DNA of 64,000 bases from JAWMQL01 sp033283165. GTDB lineage: Bacteria > Pseudomonadota > Gammaproteobacteria > Pseudomonadales > Halieaceae. The notes under the pieces were generated by a model. It was not told the DNA's origin. It made no database searches and saw only the letters and a program-made list of their open reading frames with translations. The position numbers and the translations under genes are program-made. Location: positions 124,001 to 188,000 of the forward strand of contig JAWMQL010000008.1 of NCBI GenBank assembly GCA_033283165.1, written 5' to 3'. This document shows positions 17,545 through 27,183 of this stretch, piece by piece (the stretch's first letter is position 1; the number at the start of each line of letters is the position of its first letter).

Positions 17545-18645
17545 ATGCTCGATATTTTCCAGAAGTGGTACAAGCGCTACCTGTTCGAAGAGGAGTCCAT
17601 TCTGCTGCTGGTCATGATCGCGGTGGTGCTGGTGCTCATGATGACGATAGGCGACATACTGGCACCTATCGTCGCCTCGCTTGTGCTCGCCTACCTGATG
17701 CAGGGTGTGGCCTCCCAGCTGGAGCGACACGGCCTGCCCGAATGGGTAGGCGTGTCGGTGGCCTACGTGGTTTTTGTCGGCGCATTCTTTGCGGTCACCC
17801 TGGGCCTGCTACCGCTGGCCTGGCGCCAGCTGGTCAGCCTGGTCAGCGAGATGCCGCGAATGCTGGAACGGGGTTGGCAGCTGCTGGGCAGGTTGTCCGC
17901 CGAGTACCCCCAGGTGCTCAGTCCCGCGCAACTGGAGGAATTCCTGGGAATGGCGCGGGCGGAGATCGGCAACATGGGCCAGGTTGTGGTGACCGGTACC
18001 CTGGCGTCCATTCCCGGCATCCTGACCATGATGGTTTACATGGTCCTTATTCCGATGCTGGTATTTTTCTTTCTCAAGGACCGGGAAGTCATACTCAAAT
18101 GGCTGAGTGGCTTCCTGCCGCGAGAACGGCCCTTTCTGCGCAAGATTTACACGGAGATGGATACCCAGGTCTCCAACTACGCCCGGGGCAAGGTCATTGA
18201 GATCATCATCGTTGGCGGGGTGACCTACGCCGCCTTTACCTTTCTGGGGCTGCGCTACGCCGCGCTGCTGGGCCTGGCGGTGGGGCTGTCGGTCATCGTG
18301 CCCTATATCGGCGCTACCGTGGTCACCGTCCCGGTGGCGATCGTGGCATTCTTCCAGTGGGGCCTCGGCAGTGAATTTTATTATGTTCTCGGTGTCTATC
18401 TGGTCATCCAGGCTCTCGATGGCAACGTATTGGTACCGCTACTGTTTTCAGAAGCGGTAAACCTGCACCCGGTGGCCATCATCATCGCGGTGCTCTTTTT
18501 CGGCGGTATCTGGGGAATGTGGGGAGTCTTTTTCGCGATTCCCCTGGCGACCCTGATCAAGGCCATCATCAACGCCTGGCCGGAGCCTGAATCGGAAGTC
18601 CTGGTTTCGGGAGAACTGGAGCCGGAGCAACCGGCCCCGGAATAA
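17545..18645 (+). CDS. AI-2E family transporter (PerM-type permease)
   Basis: 366 residues with about eight hydrophobic segments. The family is marked by IPMLVFFFLKDRE in the middle, GKVIEIIIVGGVTY, GLSVIVPYIGATVVTVPVAIVAF and the C-terminal LHPVAIIIAVLFFGGIWGMWGVFFAIPLATLIKA. Members export diverse small molecules or act as sodium/proton antiporters; the autoinducer-2 role holds for only one branch. The acidic C-tail (PEPESEVLVSGELEPEQP) is cytoplasmic by prediction. It lies between the TusA-like gene and the M16 peptidase gene, all on one strand with short gaps (20 and 23 nt). Confidence 0.93.
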   Translation: MLDIFQKWYKRYLFEEESILLLVMIAVVLVLMMTIGDILAPIVASLVLAYLMQGVASQLERHGLPEWVGVSVAYVVFVGAFFAVTLGLLPLAWRQLVSLVSEMPRMLERGWQLLGRLSAEYPQVLSPAQLEEFLGMARAEIGNMGQVVVTGTLASIPGILTMMVYMVLIPMLVFFFLKDREVILKWLSGFLPRERPFLRKIYTEMDTQVSNYARGKVIEIIIVGGVTYAAFTFLGLRYAALLGLAVGLSVIVPYIGATVVTVPVAIVAFFQWGLGSEFYYVLGVYLVIQALDGNVLVPLLFSEAVNLHPVAIIIAVLFFGGIWGMWGVFFAIPLATLIKAIINAWPEPESEVLVSGELEPEQPAPE

Positions 18646-18668
18646 CAATCAGCCAGATGGAGTAAACC

Positions 18669-21530
18669 ATGTCTGCCCTTCTTACGCGGTGGTGGCTGCG
18701 AGCCCTGCCCACCCTGTGTGTAGTAATGCTGCTGTCTGCCTGCGCGACAGCCCCGGTCGACGACGACCTGCAACCAGTCCAAAGCCCCAATGACGATTAC
18801 AGTTACCGCTACCTGGTGCTGGAAAACCGCTTGCCGGTGCTGCTGATATCGGCGCCGGACACCCCGAAAGCGGCGGCTGCGCTGGATGTCATGGTGGGTA
18901 GTGGCGACAATCCGCCCGGGCGCGGCGGGCTGGCCCACTTCCTGGAACACATGCTGTTCCTGGGAACAGACAAATACCCGGATTCGGCCGAATACGAACG
19001 CTATATCACGGAACATGGCGGCAACCGCAATGCCTACACCAGTTTCGAGCACACCAATTACTTTTTCGATATCAATGCTGAACACCTGCCCGAGGCGCTG
19101 GACCGGTTCGCCCAGTTCTTCATCGCACCGCGTTTTGACGCGGAGTACGTAGAGCGCGAGAAGAATGCGGTGCACGCCGAGTACCAGATGGGATTGAAAA
19201 GCGACTCCAGGCGCGGCCTGGATGTTCTGCAGGAGGTCATGAACCCGGAACATCCGTTCAGCCAGTTTTCCGTAGGAAGCCTGGACAGCCTTGCGGACCG
19301 TCCCGACGCGACCGTGCGCGACGATCTGCTGGCCTTTTACGATAAGCACTATTCAGCCAACGTAATGCGCCTGGCGGTGCTGGGCCGGGAGTCCCTGGAC
19401 GAGCTGGAGCAACTCGTCGTGCCCATGTTCAGCGCGGTTCCCGATCACGAAGTGCAGCCCGAGTACTTTGAACAACCGCTGTTCACGAAGGAAAGCCTGC
19501 CGATGATGGTGGAGCTGCAGCCCCAGGCGACCCTGCGCCAGTTGCAGGTTTCCTTCCCCATTGCCGACTACCGCTCGGCTTACCACGCCAAGCCGCTGGG
19601 TTACCTGGGCAACCTGGTCGGGCACGAGGGTGATGGCAGCCTGTTGTCGCAGCTGAAGGCCGAGGGACTGGCCGAGAGCCTGGCTGCGGGGTCCGGGCTG
19701 GCCTGGCGCGGTGGCGCCCTGTTCAGTGTCACCGTGTCCCTGACTGAGAAGGGGGTGCGGGAGCGCGACCGGGTGCTGCAGTTGTTGTTTGCCTATATGG
19801 ACATGTTGCGCGAAGAGGGGCCCCAGCGCTGGTTGTTTGACGAACAAGCCCAGCTTGCGGCGCTGCGTTTCCGCTTCCAGGAGCAGGCCGAACCGATCAA
19901 TTACGTGAGTTCGGTAGCCAGTGGCATGCACTACTACAGCCCGGAAGATATTCTCCAGGGGCCCTACATGATGACCGAGTATGACAGTGACATGTTGGTC
20001 GAGCTGATGGCTGGTATACGCGCGGACAACGCCCAGGTCGTACTGAGCGACAGCAGCGCCGTCACTGATCGGGTTTCACAATACTACGAGGTGCCCTACT
20101 CGGTGACCCTGGTGCCGAACGAGCAGCTGGCGAGCTGGCAGGAATCCTCTGCAGGTGGTTCGCTGCACCTGCCCGCAAAGAACGAATTTATCGCCAGTGA
20201 CGTCAGCCTGGTAAAGTCCGATGCTGTAACGGAGGACCCTGTGGTCACCTTGCAGGAGGAACGCAAAACCCTCTGGTACAAGGCCGACGATGAATTCCAG
20301 GTGCCCAAGGGGGCGCTGTATATCAACTTCCGGTCGCCGCTGGTGGGCCAGAGTGCGGCGCAGAATGCCAGGGCCAGCCTGTACACCGCTTTGCTCAAGG
20401 ATGCGGTCAACGAATATGCCTACCCGGCCATGCTGGCCGGCCTTCACTTCGATCTGTACCGGCATGCCGAGGGCGTCAGCCTGCGCGTCAGTGGCTATAA
20501 CGACAAGCAACTGGTACTGCTGGACCGGTTGCTGGCTACCATGGCCGATTCCCGGTTTGAACAGCAGCGCTTTGACAATATCCGCAAGGACATGGTGCGC
20601 GCCCTGGAAAATGCCGTGGCCAAGCGGCCGAGTTCGCAGGTGATGGACGACCTGGGTGAAGCCCTGGATTACGGTCGCTGGGGTGAAGAAGCCCTGATCG
20701 AGGTGTTGCAGGACCTGGACCGGGAGGCACTGGAAACCTATGGCCGGAAGTTCTGGGCGTCGACCACTGCCGAGGTCTTGCTGTACGGCAACTACGAGCA
20801 GGCCGTGGTGGCGCAGGTTAGCGACCGCCTGGAAGGAATCCTGGCATCGGGTAGTGCGCCAACATTGCCAACCCGGCACATATTGCGGCTGGCGCCGGCA
20901 GAGTCCCTGCAGTACGTCGTCGAGGTGCCACATGATGATGCGGTGCTGGCCTGGTACCTGCAGGGCGCGGGTGACAGCTGGCGCGACCGGGCCGCCACTG
21001 CCCTGGCCGCCCAGGTGATCAAGTCCGGGTTTTTCCAGCAACTGCGGACCGAGCAGCAGCTGGGCTATGTGGTCACCTCCTTTGCATGGCCGCAGCGTGA
21101 AGTGCCCGGCCTGGTGATGCTGGTGCAATCGCCCAACGCCAGTGCCGCGGCAGTGGCGGAGGCCATGGACGAGTTCCTGCAGGGGGTGGAGCCCGATCTC
21201 GACGAGGCACAGTTCCTTCGCCACCGGGATGCCCTGGTTGCCGAGATACGCAAGCCGGACAAGAACCTGTGGGAGCGGGCTGAATTCTACTGGCAGTCGC
21301 TGGCCCGCAAGCAGTATGACTTCGAGGGCCGGGAGGAACTTGCCCAGGCGGTAGAGGCCTTTACCCTGGCTGACTGGCTGGCGTATTACCGGGAAGTATT
21401 TATGGCGCAGCGTCGCTCCCTGCAGGTGGTTGCTCCCGGGGCACGGCAGGCGCTACCCGAAGGGCAGTACCGGCAGGTTCATAGTGCGGAGGCGATCAAG
21501 GAGGGCCACGCCACGTATGACTTCGACTGA
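18669..21530 (+). CDS. Pitrilysin-like M16 zinc metallopeptidase, lipoprotein
   Basis: 953 residues, the length of protease III (PtrA) and insulysin. A lipoprotein signal ends with LSAC (Cys25), so it is membrane-anchored rather than free in the periplasm like E. coli PtrA. The inverted zinc motif HFLEH is at 90-94 within GGLAHFLEHMLFLGTDKYP, followed by the typical EYERYITEHGGNRNAYTSFEHTNYFF. The C-terminal half (SGFFQQLRTEQQLGYVVTS) carries the substrate-gating R/Y motif of the family. It likely degrades short peptides in the periplasm. Start is supported by TGGAG upstream. Confidence 0.94.
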   Translation: MSALLTRWWLRALPTLCVVMLLSACATAPVDDDLQPVQSPNDDYSYRYLVLENRLPVLLISAPDTPKAAAALDVMVGSGDNPPGRGGLAHFLEHMLFLGTDKYPDSAEYERYITEHGGNRNAYTSFEHTNYFFDINAEHLPEALDRFAQFFIAPRFDAEYVEREKNAVHAEYQMGLKSDSRRGLDVLQEVMNPEHPFSQFSVGSLDSLADRPDATVRDDLLAFYDKHYSANVMRLAVLGRESLDELEQLVVPMFSAVPDHEVQPEYFEQPLFTKESLPMMVELQPQATLRQLQVSFPIADYRSAYHAKPLGYLGNLVGHEGDGSLLSQLKAEGLAESLAAGSGLAWRGGALFSVTVSLTEKGVRERDRVLQLLFAYMDMLREEGPQRWLFDEQAQLAALRFRFQEQAEPINYVSSVASGMHYYSPEDILQGPYMMTEYDSDMLVELMAGIRADNAQVVLSDSSAVTDRVSQYYEVPYSVTLVPNEQLASWQESSAGGSLHLPAKNEFIASDVSLVKSDAVTEDPVVTLQEERKTLWYKADDEFQVPKGALYINFRSPLVGQSAAQNARASLYTALLKDAVNEYAYPAMLAGLHFDLYRHAEGVSLRVSGYNDKQLVLLDRLLATMADSRFEQQRFDNIRKDMVRALENAVAKRPSSQVMDDLGEALDYGRWGEEALIEVLQDLDREALETYGRKFWASTTAEVLLYGNYEQAVVAQVSDRLEGILASGSAPTLPTRHILRLAPAESLQYVVEVPHDDAVLAWYLQGAGDSWRDRAATALAAQVIKSGFFQQLRTEQQLGYVVTSFAWPQREVPGLVMLVQSPNASAAAVAEAMDEFLQGVEPDLDEAQFLRHRDALVAEIRKPDKNLWERAEFYWQSLARKQYDFEGREELAQAVEAFTLADWLAYYREVFMAQRRSLQVVAPGARQALPEGQYRQVHSAEAIKEGHATYDFD

Positions 21531-21535
21531 ACAAC

Positions 21536-21552
21536 ATGTAATAAAATTACAT
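21536..21552. promoter_or_regulatory. 17-bp perfect palindrome after the M16 gene
   Basis: ATGTAAT-AAA-ATTACAT begins 6 nt after the peptidase stop. It has no T-run, so it is more like a protein-binding site than an intrinsic terminator, though its distance from aceE (about 240 nt) makes a role in aceE control uncertain. A weaker AAGGG/CCCTT pair follows at 21556-21575. Confidence 0.4.
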
Positions 21553-21619
21553 AACTAAGGGAAAAATTAGCCCTTTCAGTAACATTTTCCCCTCATGGCG
21601 TCCTTTTTTGGCATTCTAA

Positions 21620-21756
21620 AATAGAACTATATTATTTTTGGCCCGCCAAAGATGTAGTATTTCTTCATTCGTGGAATCCCCGGCCCGCGAGCTCAGGCAA
21701 AATCGCGGCGGGGGTCTATACTTCACACCAGCCTTAACCGGGCAGATAGTTCTATT
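21620..21756 (+). promoter_or_regulatory. aceE upstream region with two ATAG-NN-CTAT sites
   Basis: AATAGAACTAT (21620-21630) and its exact inverse ATAGTTCTATT (21746-21756) flank 115 bp ahead of aceE. Each core is a small dyad, ATAG-AA-CTAT and ATAG-TT-CTAT. A TATACT at 21717-21722 could be the -10. The distal site is in an AT-rich tract, the proximal one 39 nt before ATG 21796. No PdhR-like operator is recognisable and no pdhR gene is adjacent, so these may bind another regulator. Confidence 0.4.
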
Positions 21757-21795
21757 AAAGAACCTTAAATGAAGCAGGGCAGGAGCAAGAGAGCG

Positions 21796-24447
21796 ATGCT
21801 GGAAGACAAGGACCCGACAGAAACCCGGGAATGGCTTGACGCCCTGGACGAGGTCAACAAATACGGCGGCTCGGAGCGAGCCGCACAGTTAGTGACTGCG
21901 CTGGGTAAGCATGCCCTGACCACCGGCATCAAATTACCCCCCCGTATCACCACGCCGTTCAGCAATACGATCTCTCCCGCGGATCAGAAGCAGATGCCAG
22001 GTGACCTTTTCATGGAGCGTCGTATTCGCTCCCTGGTGCGCTGGAACGCCGTGGCCATGGTAATGCGGGCCAATGACAATGATGATGGCCTCGGCGGCCA
22101 CATTTCCAGTTTCTCTTCCAGCGCCACACTCTATGACGTCGGCTTCAACTACTTCTTTCGTGGCCCGGATGGCGACCACCCGGGCGATCTCGTGTTTTAC
22201 CAGGGCCACAGCGCCCCCGGTATGTACGCCCGCTCTTTCCTGGAGGGGCGGCTTACCGAGGAGCAACTGGATAACTTCCGTCGTGAGGTCGACGGCAAGG
22301 GGCTGTCTTCCTATCCGCACCCCTGGCTGATGCCGGAGTATTGGCAGTTTCCTACAGTATCCATGGGTCTGGGGCCGATCCAGGCCATTTACCAGGCGCA
22401 CGTGATGAAGTACCAGCAGAGCCGCGGCCTGCTGGATCACGGCGACCGGCAGGTCTGGTGCTTCATGGGCGACGGCGAGTGTGACGAGCCGGAGTCACTG
22501 GGTGCGATCGCGCTCGCGGGTCGCGAACGGATGGGCAACCTCAATTTCGTCATCAACTGTAACCTGCAGCGGCTGGACGGGCCGGTTCGCGGCAATGGCA
22601 AGATCATCCAGGAGTTGGAGGGTATTTTCCGCGGCGCCGGCTGGAACGTCATCAAGGTGATCTGGGGACGCAAATGGGATCCCCTGCTGGCCCGGGACGA
22701 ATCCGGGCTGCTGCAACAGCGCATGGACGAGGTCTGTGACGGCGAGTTGCAGAACTACAAGTACAACGGGGGTGCCTACACCCGCGAACACTTCTTCGGC
22801 AAGTACCCGGAGACGTTGAAACTGGTCGAGGACCTCTCCGACGACGACATCATGTATCTCAACCGGGGTGGTCACGATCCGTACAAGGTTTACGCCGCCT
22901 ATGCTGCCGCGCTGGAGGAAACGGAGCGCCCCACAGCGATCCTGGCGATGACGGTGAAAGGTTACGGCACGGGCGAGGCGGGGGAAGCCAACAACGAGAC
23001 CCACTCGCTCAAGAAGCTCGACGTGGAGAGCCTCAAGGCGTTCCGCGACCGCTTCGCCATCCCCATTTCTGACGATGAACTGGAAAACGTGCCCTATTAT
23101 CACCCCGGGCACGACAGCCCGGAGATGCGCTACATGCGCGAGCGCCGGGAGAAACTGGGCGGCCAGATTCCGTCCCGGCGGGCGACCATCGATCCGCTGG
23201 TCACCCCGGCCCTGTCCGACTTCGAGAACCACCTCAAGGGCAGTGGCAAACGGGAGATTTCAACTACCATGGCCTTTGTGCGGATGTTGTCCAATCTGGT
23301 GAAGGACAACCACATCGGTGAGCGGGTGGTGCCCATCGTGCCAGACGAGGCGCGTACCTTCGGTATGGAGGGCATGTTCCGCCAGTTGGGTATCTATTCT
23401 TCCGTTGGCCAGCGGTACACGCCACACGACGCGGGCCAGATCATGTTCTACAAGGAGGACAAGCGCGGCCAGATTCTGGAGGAAGGGATCAACGAGGCCG
23501 GCGCCTTTTCAGCCTGGTTGGCAGCGGCGACGTCCTATAGTACCAGCGGCTACCCCATGATCCCGTTTTATATCTACTACTCCATGTTCGGATTCCAGCG
23601 AATAGGGGACCTGGCCTGGGCGGCCGGGGACAGCCAGGCCCGCGGTTTCCTGATCGGCGGCACCGCCGGGCGCACCACCCTCAACGGCGAGGGTCTGCAG
23701 CACCAGGATGGGCACAGCCATATCCTGGCGGGCACCATCCCCAACTGTGTCAGCTACGACCCGGCCTATGCCTTTGAGCTGGCCGTCATTATCCAGTACG
23801 GCCTGCGTCGCATGTTCCAGGAGGGGGAAAACCGCTTTTACTACATCACCACCATGAACGAAAACTATTCGCATCCCGCGATGCCTGCCGGTGTAGAGGA
23901 CGGCATCATTCGCGGCATGTATCGATTGCGGCGGTCGGATTCCGATGCATCCCTGCGGGTACGCCTGCTCGGCGGCGGGACCATACTGCGTGAGGTGGAG
24001 GCGGCAGCCGATATCCTCGAGGCCGATTACGGCGTGGCGGCGGATGTGTGGAGCCTCACCAGCGTGAACGAACTGCAGCGGGAAGGTAAATCGGTGCAGC
24101 GCTGGAATATGATGCACCCGGAGGAAACCCCGCGCGAGGCTTATGTGACGCGGATGCTGGCCGACACTACCGGGCCCTGTATCGCCGCCACCGATTACAT
24201 GAAATCCTACGCCGACCAACTGCGCGAATTTGTACCCGGGCATTTCACCTCGCTCGGCACCGATGGCTATGGGCGCAGTGATACCCGCGGTATGCTGCGG
24301 CGCTTCTTCGAAGTGAGCCGCGAGTACATCGTGCTGGCGGCACTGAAGGCCCTCGCGGACCAGGGCGAGATGGAACCTTCCAGGGTCAGCGCGGCCATGC
24401 AGGCGTTGGACATAGACCCGGAGAAACCGGACCCGCTGTATCTGTAG
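21796..24447 (+). CDS. aceE: Pyruvate dehydrogenase E1 component, homodimeric type
   Basis: 883 residues from ATG 21796, which aligns with the family N-terminus (DPxETREWLDAL) and has AGGAG 11 nt upstream; an ATG at 21769 would add nine residues. AceE decarboxylates pyruvate with thiamine diphosphate and passes the acetyl group to lipoyl-E2. The ThDP motif is FMGDGECDEPES followed by INCNLQRLDGPVRGN. Close agreement with E. coli AceE throughout, for example RRIRSLVRWNAVAMVMRA, SSYPHPWLMPEYWQFPTVSM and GGTAGRTTLNGEGLQHQDGH. Followed 34 nt later by aceF in the same operon; E3 is not in the window. Confidence 0.97.
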   Translation: MLEDKDPTETREWLDALDEVNKYGGSERAAQLVTALGKHALTTGIKLPPRITTPFSNTISPADQKQMPGDLFMERRIRSLVRWNAVAMVMRANDNDDGLGGHISSFSSSATLYDVGFNYFFRGPDGDHPGDLVFYQGHSAPGMYARSFLEGRLTEEQLDNFRREVDGKGLSSYPHPWLMPEYWQFPTVSMGLGPIQAIYQAHVMKYQQSRGLLDHGDRQVWCFMGDGECDEPESLGAIALAGRERMGNLNFVINCNLQRLDGPVRGNGKIIQELEGIFRGAGWNVIKVIWGRKWDPLLARDESGLLQQRMDEVCDGELQNYKYNGGAYTREHFFGKYPETLKLVEDLSDDDIMYLNRGGHDPYKVYAAYAAALEETERPTAILAMTVKGYGTGEAGEANNETHSLKKLDVESLKAFRDRFAIPISDDELENVPYYHPGHDSPEMRYMRERREKLGGQIPSRRATIDPLVTPALSDFENHLKGSGKREISTTMAFVRMLSNLVKDNHIGERVVPIVPDEARTFGMEGMFRQLGIYSSVGQRYTPHDAGQIMFYKEDKRGQILEEGINEAGAFSAWLAAATSYSTSGYPMIPFYIYYSMFGFQRIGDLAWAAGDSQARGFLIGGTAGRTTLNGEGLQHQDGHSHILAGTIPNCVSYDPAYAFELAVIIQYGLRRMFQEGENRFYYITTMNENYSHPAMPAGVEDGIIRGMYRLRRSDSDASLRVRLLGGGTILREVEAAADILEADYGVAADVWSLTSVNELQREGKSVQRWNMMHPEETPREAYVTRMLADTTGPCIAATDYMKSYADQLREFVPGHFTSLGTDGYGRSDTRGMLRRFFEVSREYIVLAALKALADQGEMEPSRVSAAMQALDIDPEKPDPLYL

Positions 24448-24481
24448 CTCGCGGGAAACAATAACGAGAGGGAAGCACCAC

Positions 24482-26152
24482 GTGGCAAAGGAACAGGTCA
24501 AGGTACCGGATATTGGCGGCGCCGAGGGCGCGGAGGTTATCGAGATACTGGTGGCGGTGGGGGACGAGGTCGCACTGGACCAGTCCCTGATCGTGCTGGA
24601 GTCGGACAAGGCCTCAATGGAAATCCCCTCCACGGTGGCGGGTCGGGTCACGGAGTTGCTGGTCAGCGTGGGCGAGGAATTGTCCGAGGGTTCACCGATT
24701 GTCGTGATCGATTCGGTGTCGTCACCGGCCGCTGAGGAGGATACCGGGACCGAAGAGGACCCGGTCGGGGCAGACGCTGCCCCCGCGCCGGCAGAAGACA
24801 GCCAGGAAGGCGCCGCCGAACAGAGCCAGGAAAGCGCCCCCGAACCGGCGGACCAGCCGGCCGCCACGGGTGATTCCGCGGAGCGGCCGGTACCGGTGCC
24901 CGATATCGGCACCGATGAAGCGGTGGAACTGATCGAGGTTTGTGTGAAGGTGGGGGACAGCGTGGCTGAGGGTGACTCCCTGGTCGTGCTGGAATCTGAC
25001 AAGGCGTCCATGGAAGTGCCGGCTCCGTTTGCCGGCGAGGTGCTGGAAATCGCGGTGTCAGAGGGCGACCAGGTGCGGCAGGGCGATCTGTTGCTGAAAC
25101 TGCTCACCACCGCGGTGGAGAAAAAGCCCGCGCCCGCTGAACCCGCGCCAGAAGCCGATGCCTCGCCGGCCCCGGCTGCCGCGCCCGACAGCAGCCCCGC
25201 TACCACGGCGCCCTCCAGCCCGGTTGCCGCGGCAACCGAAGGTGGCGGTGGCGAGGTCTACGCCGGGCCCGCGGTACGTAAGCTGGCGCGGGAATTCGGG
25301 GTCGATTTAACCCGGGTGCAGGGCAGCGGGCCCCGCGGGCGGATTCTCAAGGAAGACCTGCACCGCCATGTGCAGGAGGCCCTGAAAGCACCGGCGGCAG
25401 CACCCGCAGCAGGTGCCGGTATCCCGGCGATTCCGGCGGTGGATTTTGCCGCCTTCGGCCCGGTGGAGTCGGTGCCGCGCAGCAAGATGGACAAACTGAC
25501 CGCGGCCAATATGCAGCGCAGCTGGCTCAATGTACCCCATGTTACCCAGTACGACGACGCGGATATCTCGGAGTTGGAGGCCTTTCGCAAGGAGATGAAA
25601 GCGGAGGCGGAGGCGCGCGGGACCAGGCTGACGCCGATGCCCTTCCTGCTCAAGGCCTGTGCGGTCGCCCTGCGCGACAACCCCAAGCTCAATGCCTCCC
25701 TGTCGACTGACGGGGAGGAACTCGTGCTCAAGCAGTATATTCATATCGGCATGGCCGTGGACACCCCGGCGGGCCTGCTGGTGCCGGTGATTCGCGACGT
25801 GGACCAGAAGTCGCTGTGGCAACTGGCAGAGGAGGTACTGGAGCTGGCCGGCAAGGCCCGTGAGCGCAAACTGATGCCGGCGGACATGCAGGGCGGCTGC
25901 TTCACGATTTCCAGTCTGGGCAACATCGGCGGGCGCGGCTTCACCCCTATCGTCAATGCCCCCGAGGTGGCCATCCTGGGGGTGTCTCGCGCCTCGGTTC
26001 AGCCAGTCTGGGACGGTGTGGAATTCCAGCCCCGTACCCTGTTACCCCTGTCCCTCTCCTACGATCACCGGGTCATCAACGGTGCCGACGGTGGGCGCTT
26101 TTTTACCCAACTGGTCGGGCTGTTGGGTGATATCCGCCGCCTGCTGTTGTAG
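24482..26152 (+). CDS. aceF: Dihydrolipoyllysine acetyltransferase (PDH E2) with two lipoyl domains
   Basis: 556 residues from a GTG start preceded by GAGGGA. Two lipoyl domains (about 3-77 and 137-210) each carry ESDKASME; lipoylated lysines are Lys43 and Lys174. They are joined by long Ala/Pro/Glu-rich linkers. An E3/E1-binding domain (about 260-295, VRKLAREFGVDLTRVQGSGPRGRI) precedes the catalytic acetyltransferase domain, which ends with the active-site motif SYDHRVINGADGGRF. Enzymes of this type have one to three lipoyl domains; E. coli has three. Works with AceE encoded directly upstream. Confidence 0.97.
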   Translation: MAKEQVKVPDIGGAEGAEVIEILVAVGDEVALDQSLIVLESDKASMEIPSTVAGRVTELLVSVGEELSEGSPIVVIDSVSSPAAEEDTGTEEDPVGADAAPAPAEDSQEGAAEQSQESAPEPADQPAATGDSAERPVPVPDIGTDEAVELIEVCVKVGDSVAEGDSLVVLESDKASMEVPAPFAGEVLEIAVSEGDQVRQGDLLLKLLTTAVEKKPAPAEPAPEADASPAPAAAPDSSPATTAPSSPVAAATEGGGGEVYAGPAVRKLAREFGVDLTRVQGSGPRGRILKEDLHRHVQEALKAPAAAPAAGAGIPAIPAVDFAAFGPVESVPRSKMDKLTAANMQRSWLNVPHVTQYDDADISELEAFRKEMKAEAEARGTRLTPMPFLLKACAVALRDNPKLNASLSTDGEELVLKQYIHIGMAVDTPAGLLVPVIRDVDQKSLWQLAEEVLELAGKARERKLMPADMQGGCFTISSLGNIGGRGFTPIVNAPEVAILGVSRASVQPVWDGVEFQPRTLLPLSLSYDHRVINGADGGRFFTQLVGLLGDIRRLLL

Positions 26153-26226
26153 CGGCATCGCCACGGGTGGCATGGAACCTGCTTTAAATCAGCTGCACGG
26201 GGTCACGAACCCCCGGCCCGCAGGCA

Positions 26227-27183
26227 ATGAATGATCACATGACAGGCTGCTCGAACACAGGCGGTGCTCCAATCCCGCCATCACAGGACTCCAAATGGCG
26301 TGACGCCTTTCTGCAGCGTCACGCCCTTACCGCGGAATATCTGCCCACTGCACAGAAATGGTTCGACCCCCTGGTGCAACGCCTCATAATGCACCATGAT
26401 GGTGCGAAACCGACTCGGGTGCTGGGCCTGAATGGGTCCCAGGGCTCGGGCAAAAGTACCCTGGCGGATTACCTTGCCAGTGCGCTCAGTGAGGAGCACG
26501 GCCTGCCGGTACTCAACCTGTCACTGGACGACTTCTACCTCACGCGCGAACAGCGCCACGACCTGGCGATAACAGTGCATCCGCTGCTGGCCACGCGCGG
26601 TGTCCCGGGCACCCACGACCTGCCGCTGCTGCTCGCGACCCTGGAACGACTGGCCGACCCGGGCGCCTACCCCGTGGCGATCCCGCGCTTTGACAAGGCC
26701 CGCGACGACCGTCGTCCGCTGTCGGACTGGGACAGCCAGGTGCGACCGCCGGCGCTGGTTATTCTCGAGGGCTGGTGCCTCGGTGCCACGCCACAGGCAC
26801 CAGAGGCATTGGTGGAGCCGGTCAACGAACTGGAAGCCACCGAGGACCAGGATGGACGCTGGCGGCAGTACGTCAATCGCGCCCTGGCCGAGCAGTACCC
26901 CGGACTGCACCAGCGGGTGGACGAGTGGGTGATGCTGTGCGCCCCGTCCTTTGACTGTGTTCTCGCCTGGCGAACAGAGCAGGAGCGTAAGCTGGCCCGA
27001 CGTGACCCTGACGGAGTTGCGCTGATGAACGAGGCACAGGTGCGGCGCTTTGTGCAGCACTACCAGCGCCTGACGGAACACTGTATCGGGACACTGCCCG
27101 GGCGCGTCCATCATCTCTACCGGCTGGATAGACAGCGGCAGATCACGGGCTACGAGCAGCCGCTGCGGGGAGCGAAACGGTGA
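26227..27183 (+). CDS. D-glycerate 3-kinase-like P-loop kinase
   Basis: 318 residues. The Walker A motif is GSQGSGKST in LGLNGSQGSGKSTLADYL, followed by NLSLDDFYLTREQR, HPLLATRGVPGTHD and PRFDKARDDR, the pattern of the COG4240/plant GLYK family that phosphorylates D-glycerate to 3-phosphoglycerate. The stop overlaps the GTG of the next gene (GTGA). Position at the head of a glucosylglycerate gene set makes sense: the phosphorylase encoded last in the set would release D-glycerate, which this enzyme could return to 3-phosphoglycerate, the acceptor used by the synthase. The substrate is inferred from family and context. Confidence 0.88.
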   Translation: MNDHMTGCSNTGGAPIPPSQDSKWRDAFLQRHALTAEYLPTAQKWFDPLVQRLIMHHDGAKPTRVLGLNGSQGSGKSTLADYLASALSEEHGLPVLNLSLDDFYLTREQRHDLAITVHPLLATRGVPGTHDLPLLLATLERLADPGAYPVAIPRFDKARDDRRPLSDWDSQVRPPALVILEGWCLGATPQAPEALVEPVNELEATEDQDGRWRQYVNRALAEQYPGLHQRVDEWVMLCAPSFDCVLAWRTEQERKLARRDPDGVALMNEAQVRRFVQHYQRLTEHCIGTLPGRVHHLYRLDRQRQITGYEQPLRGAKR

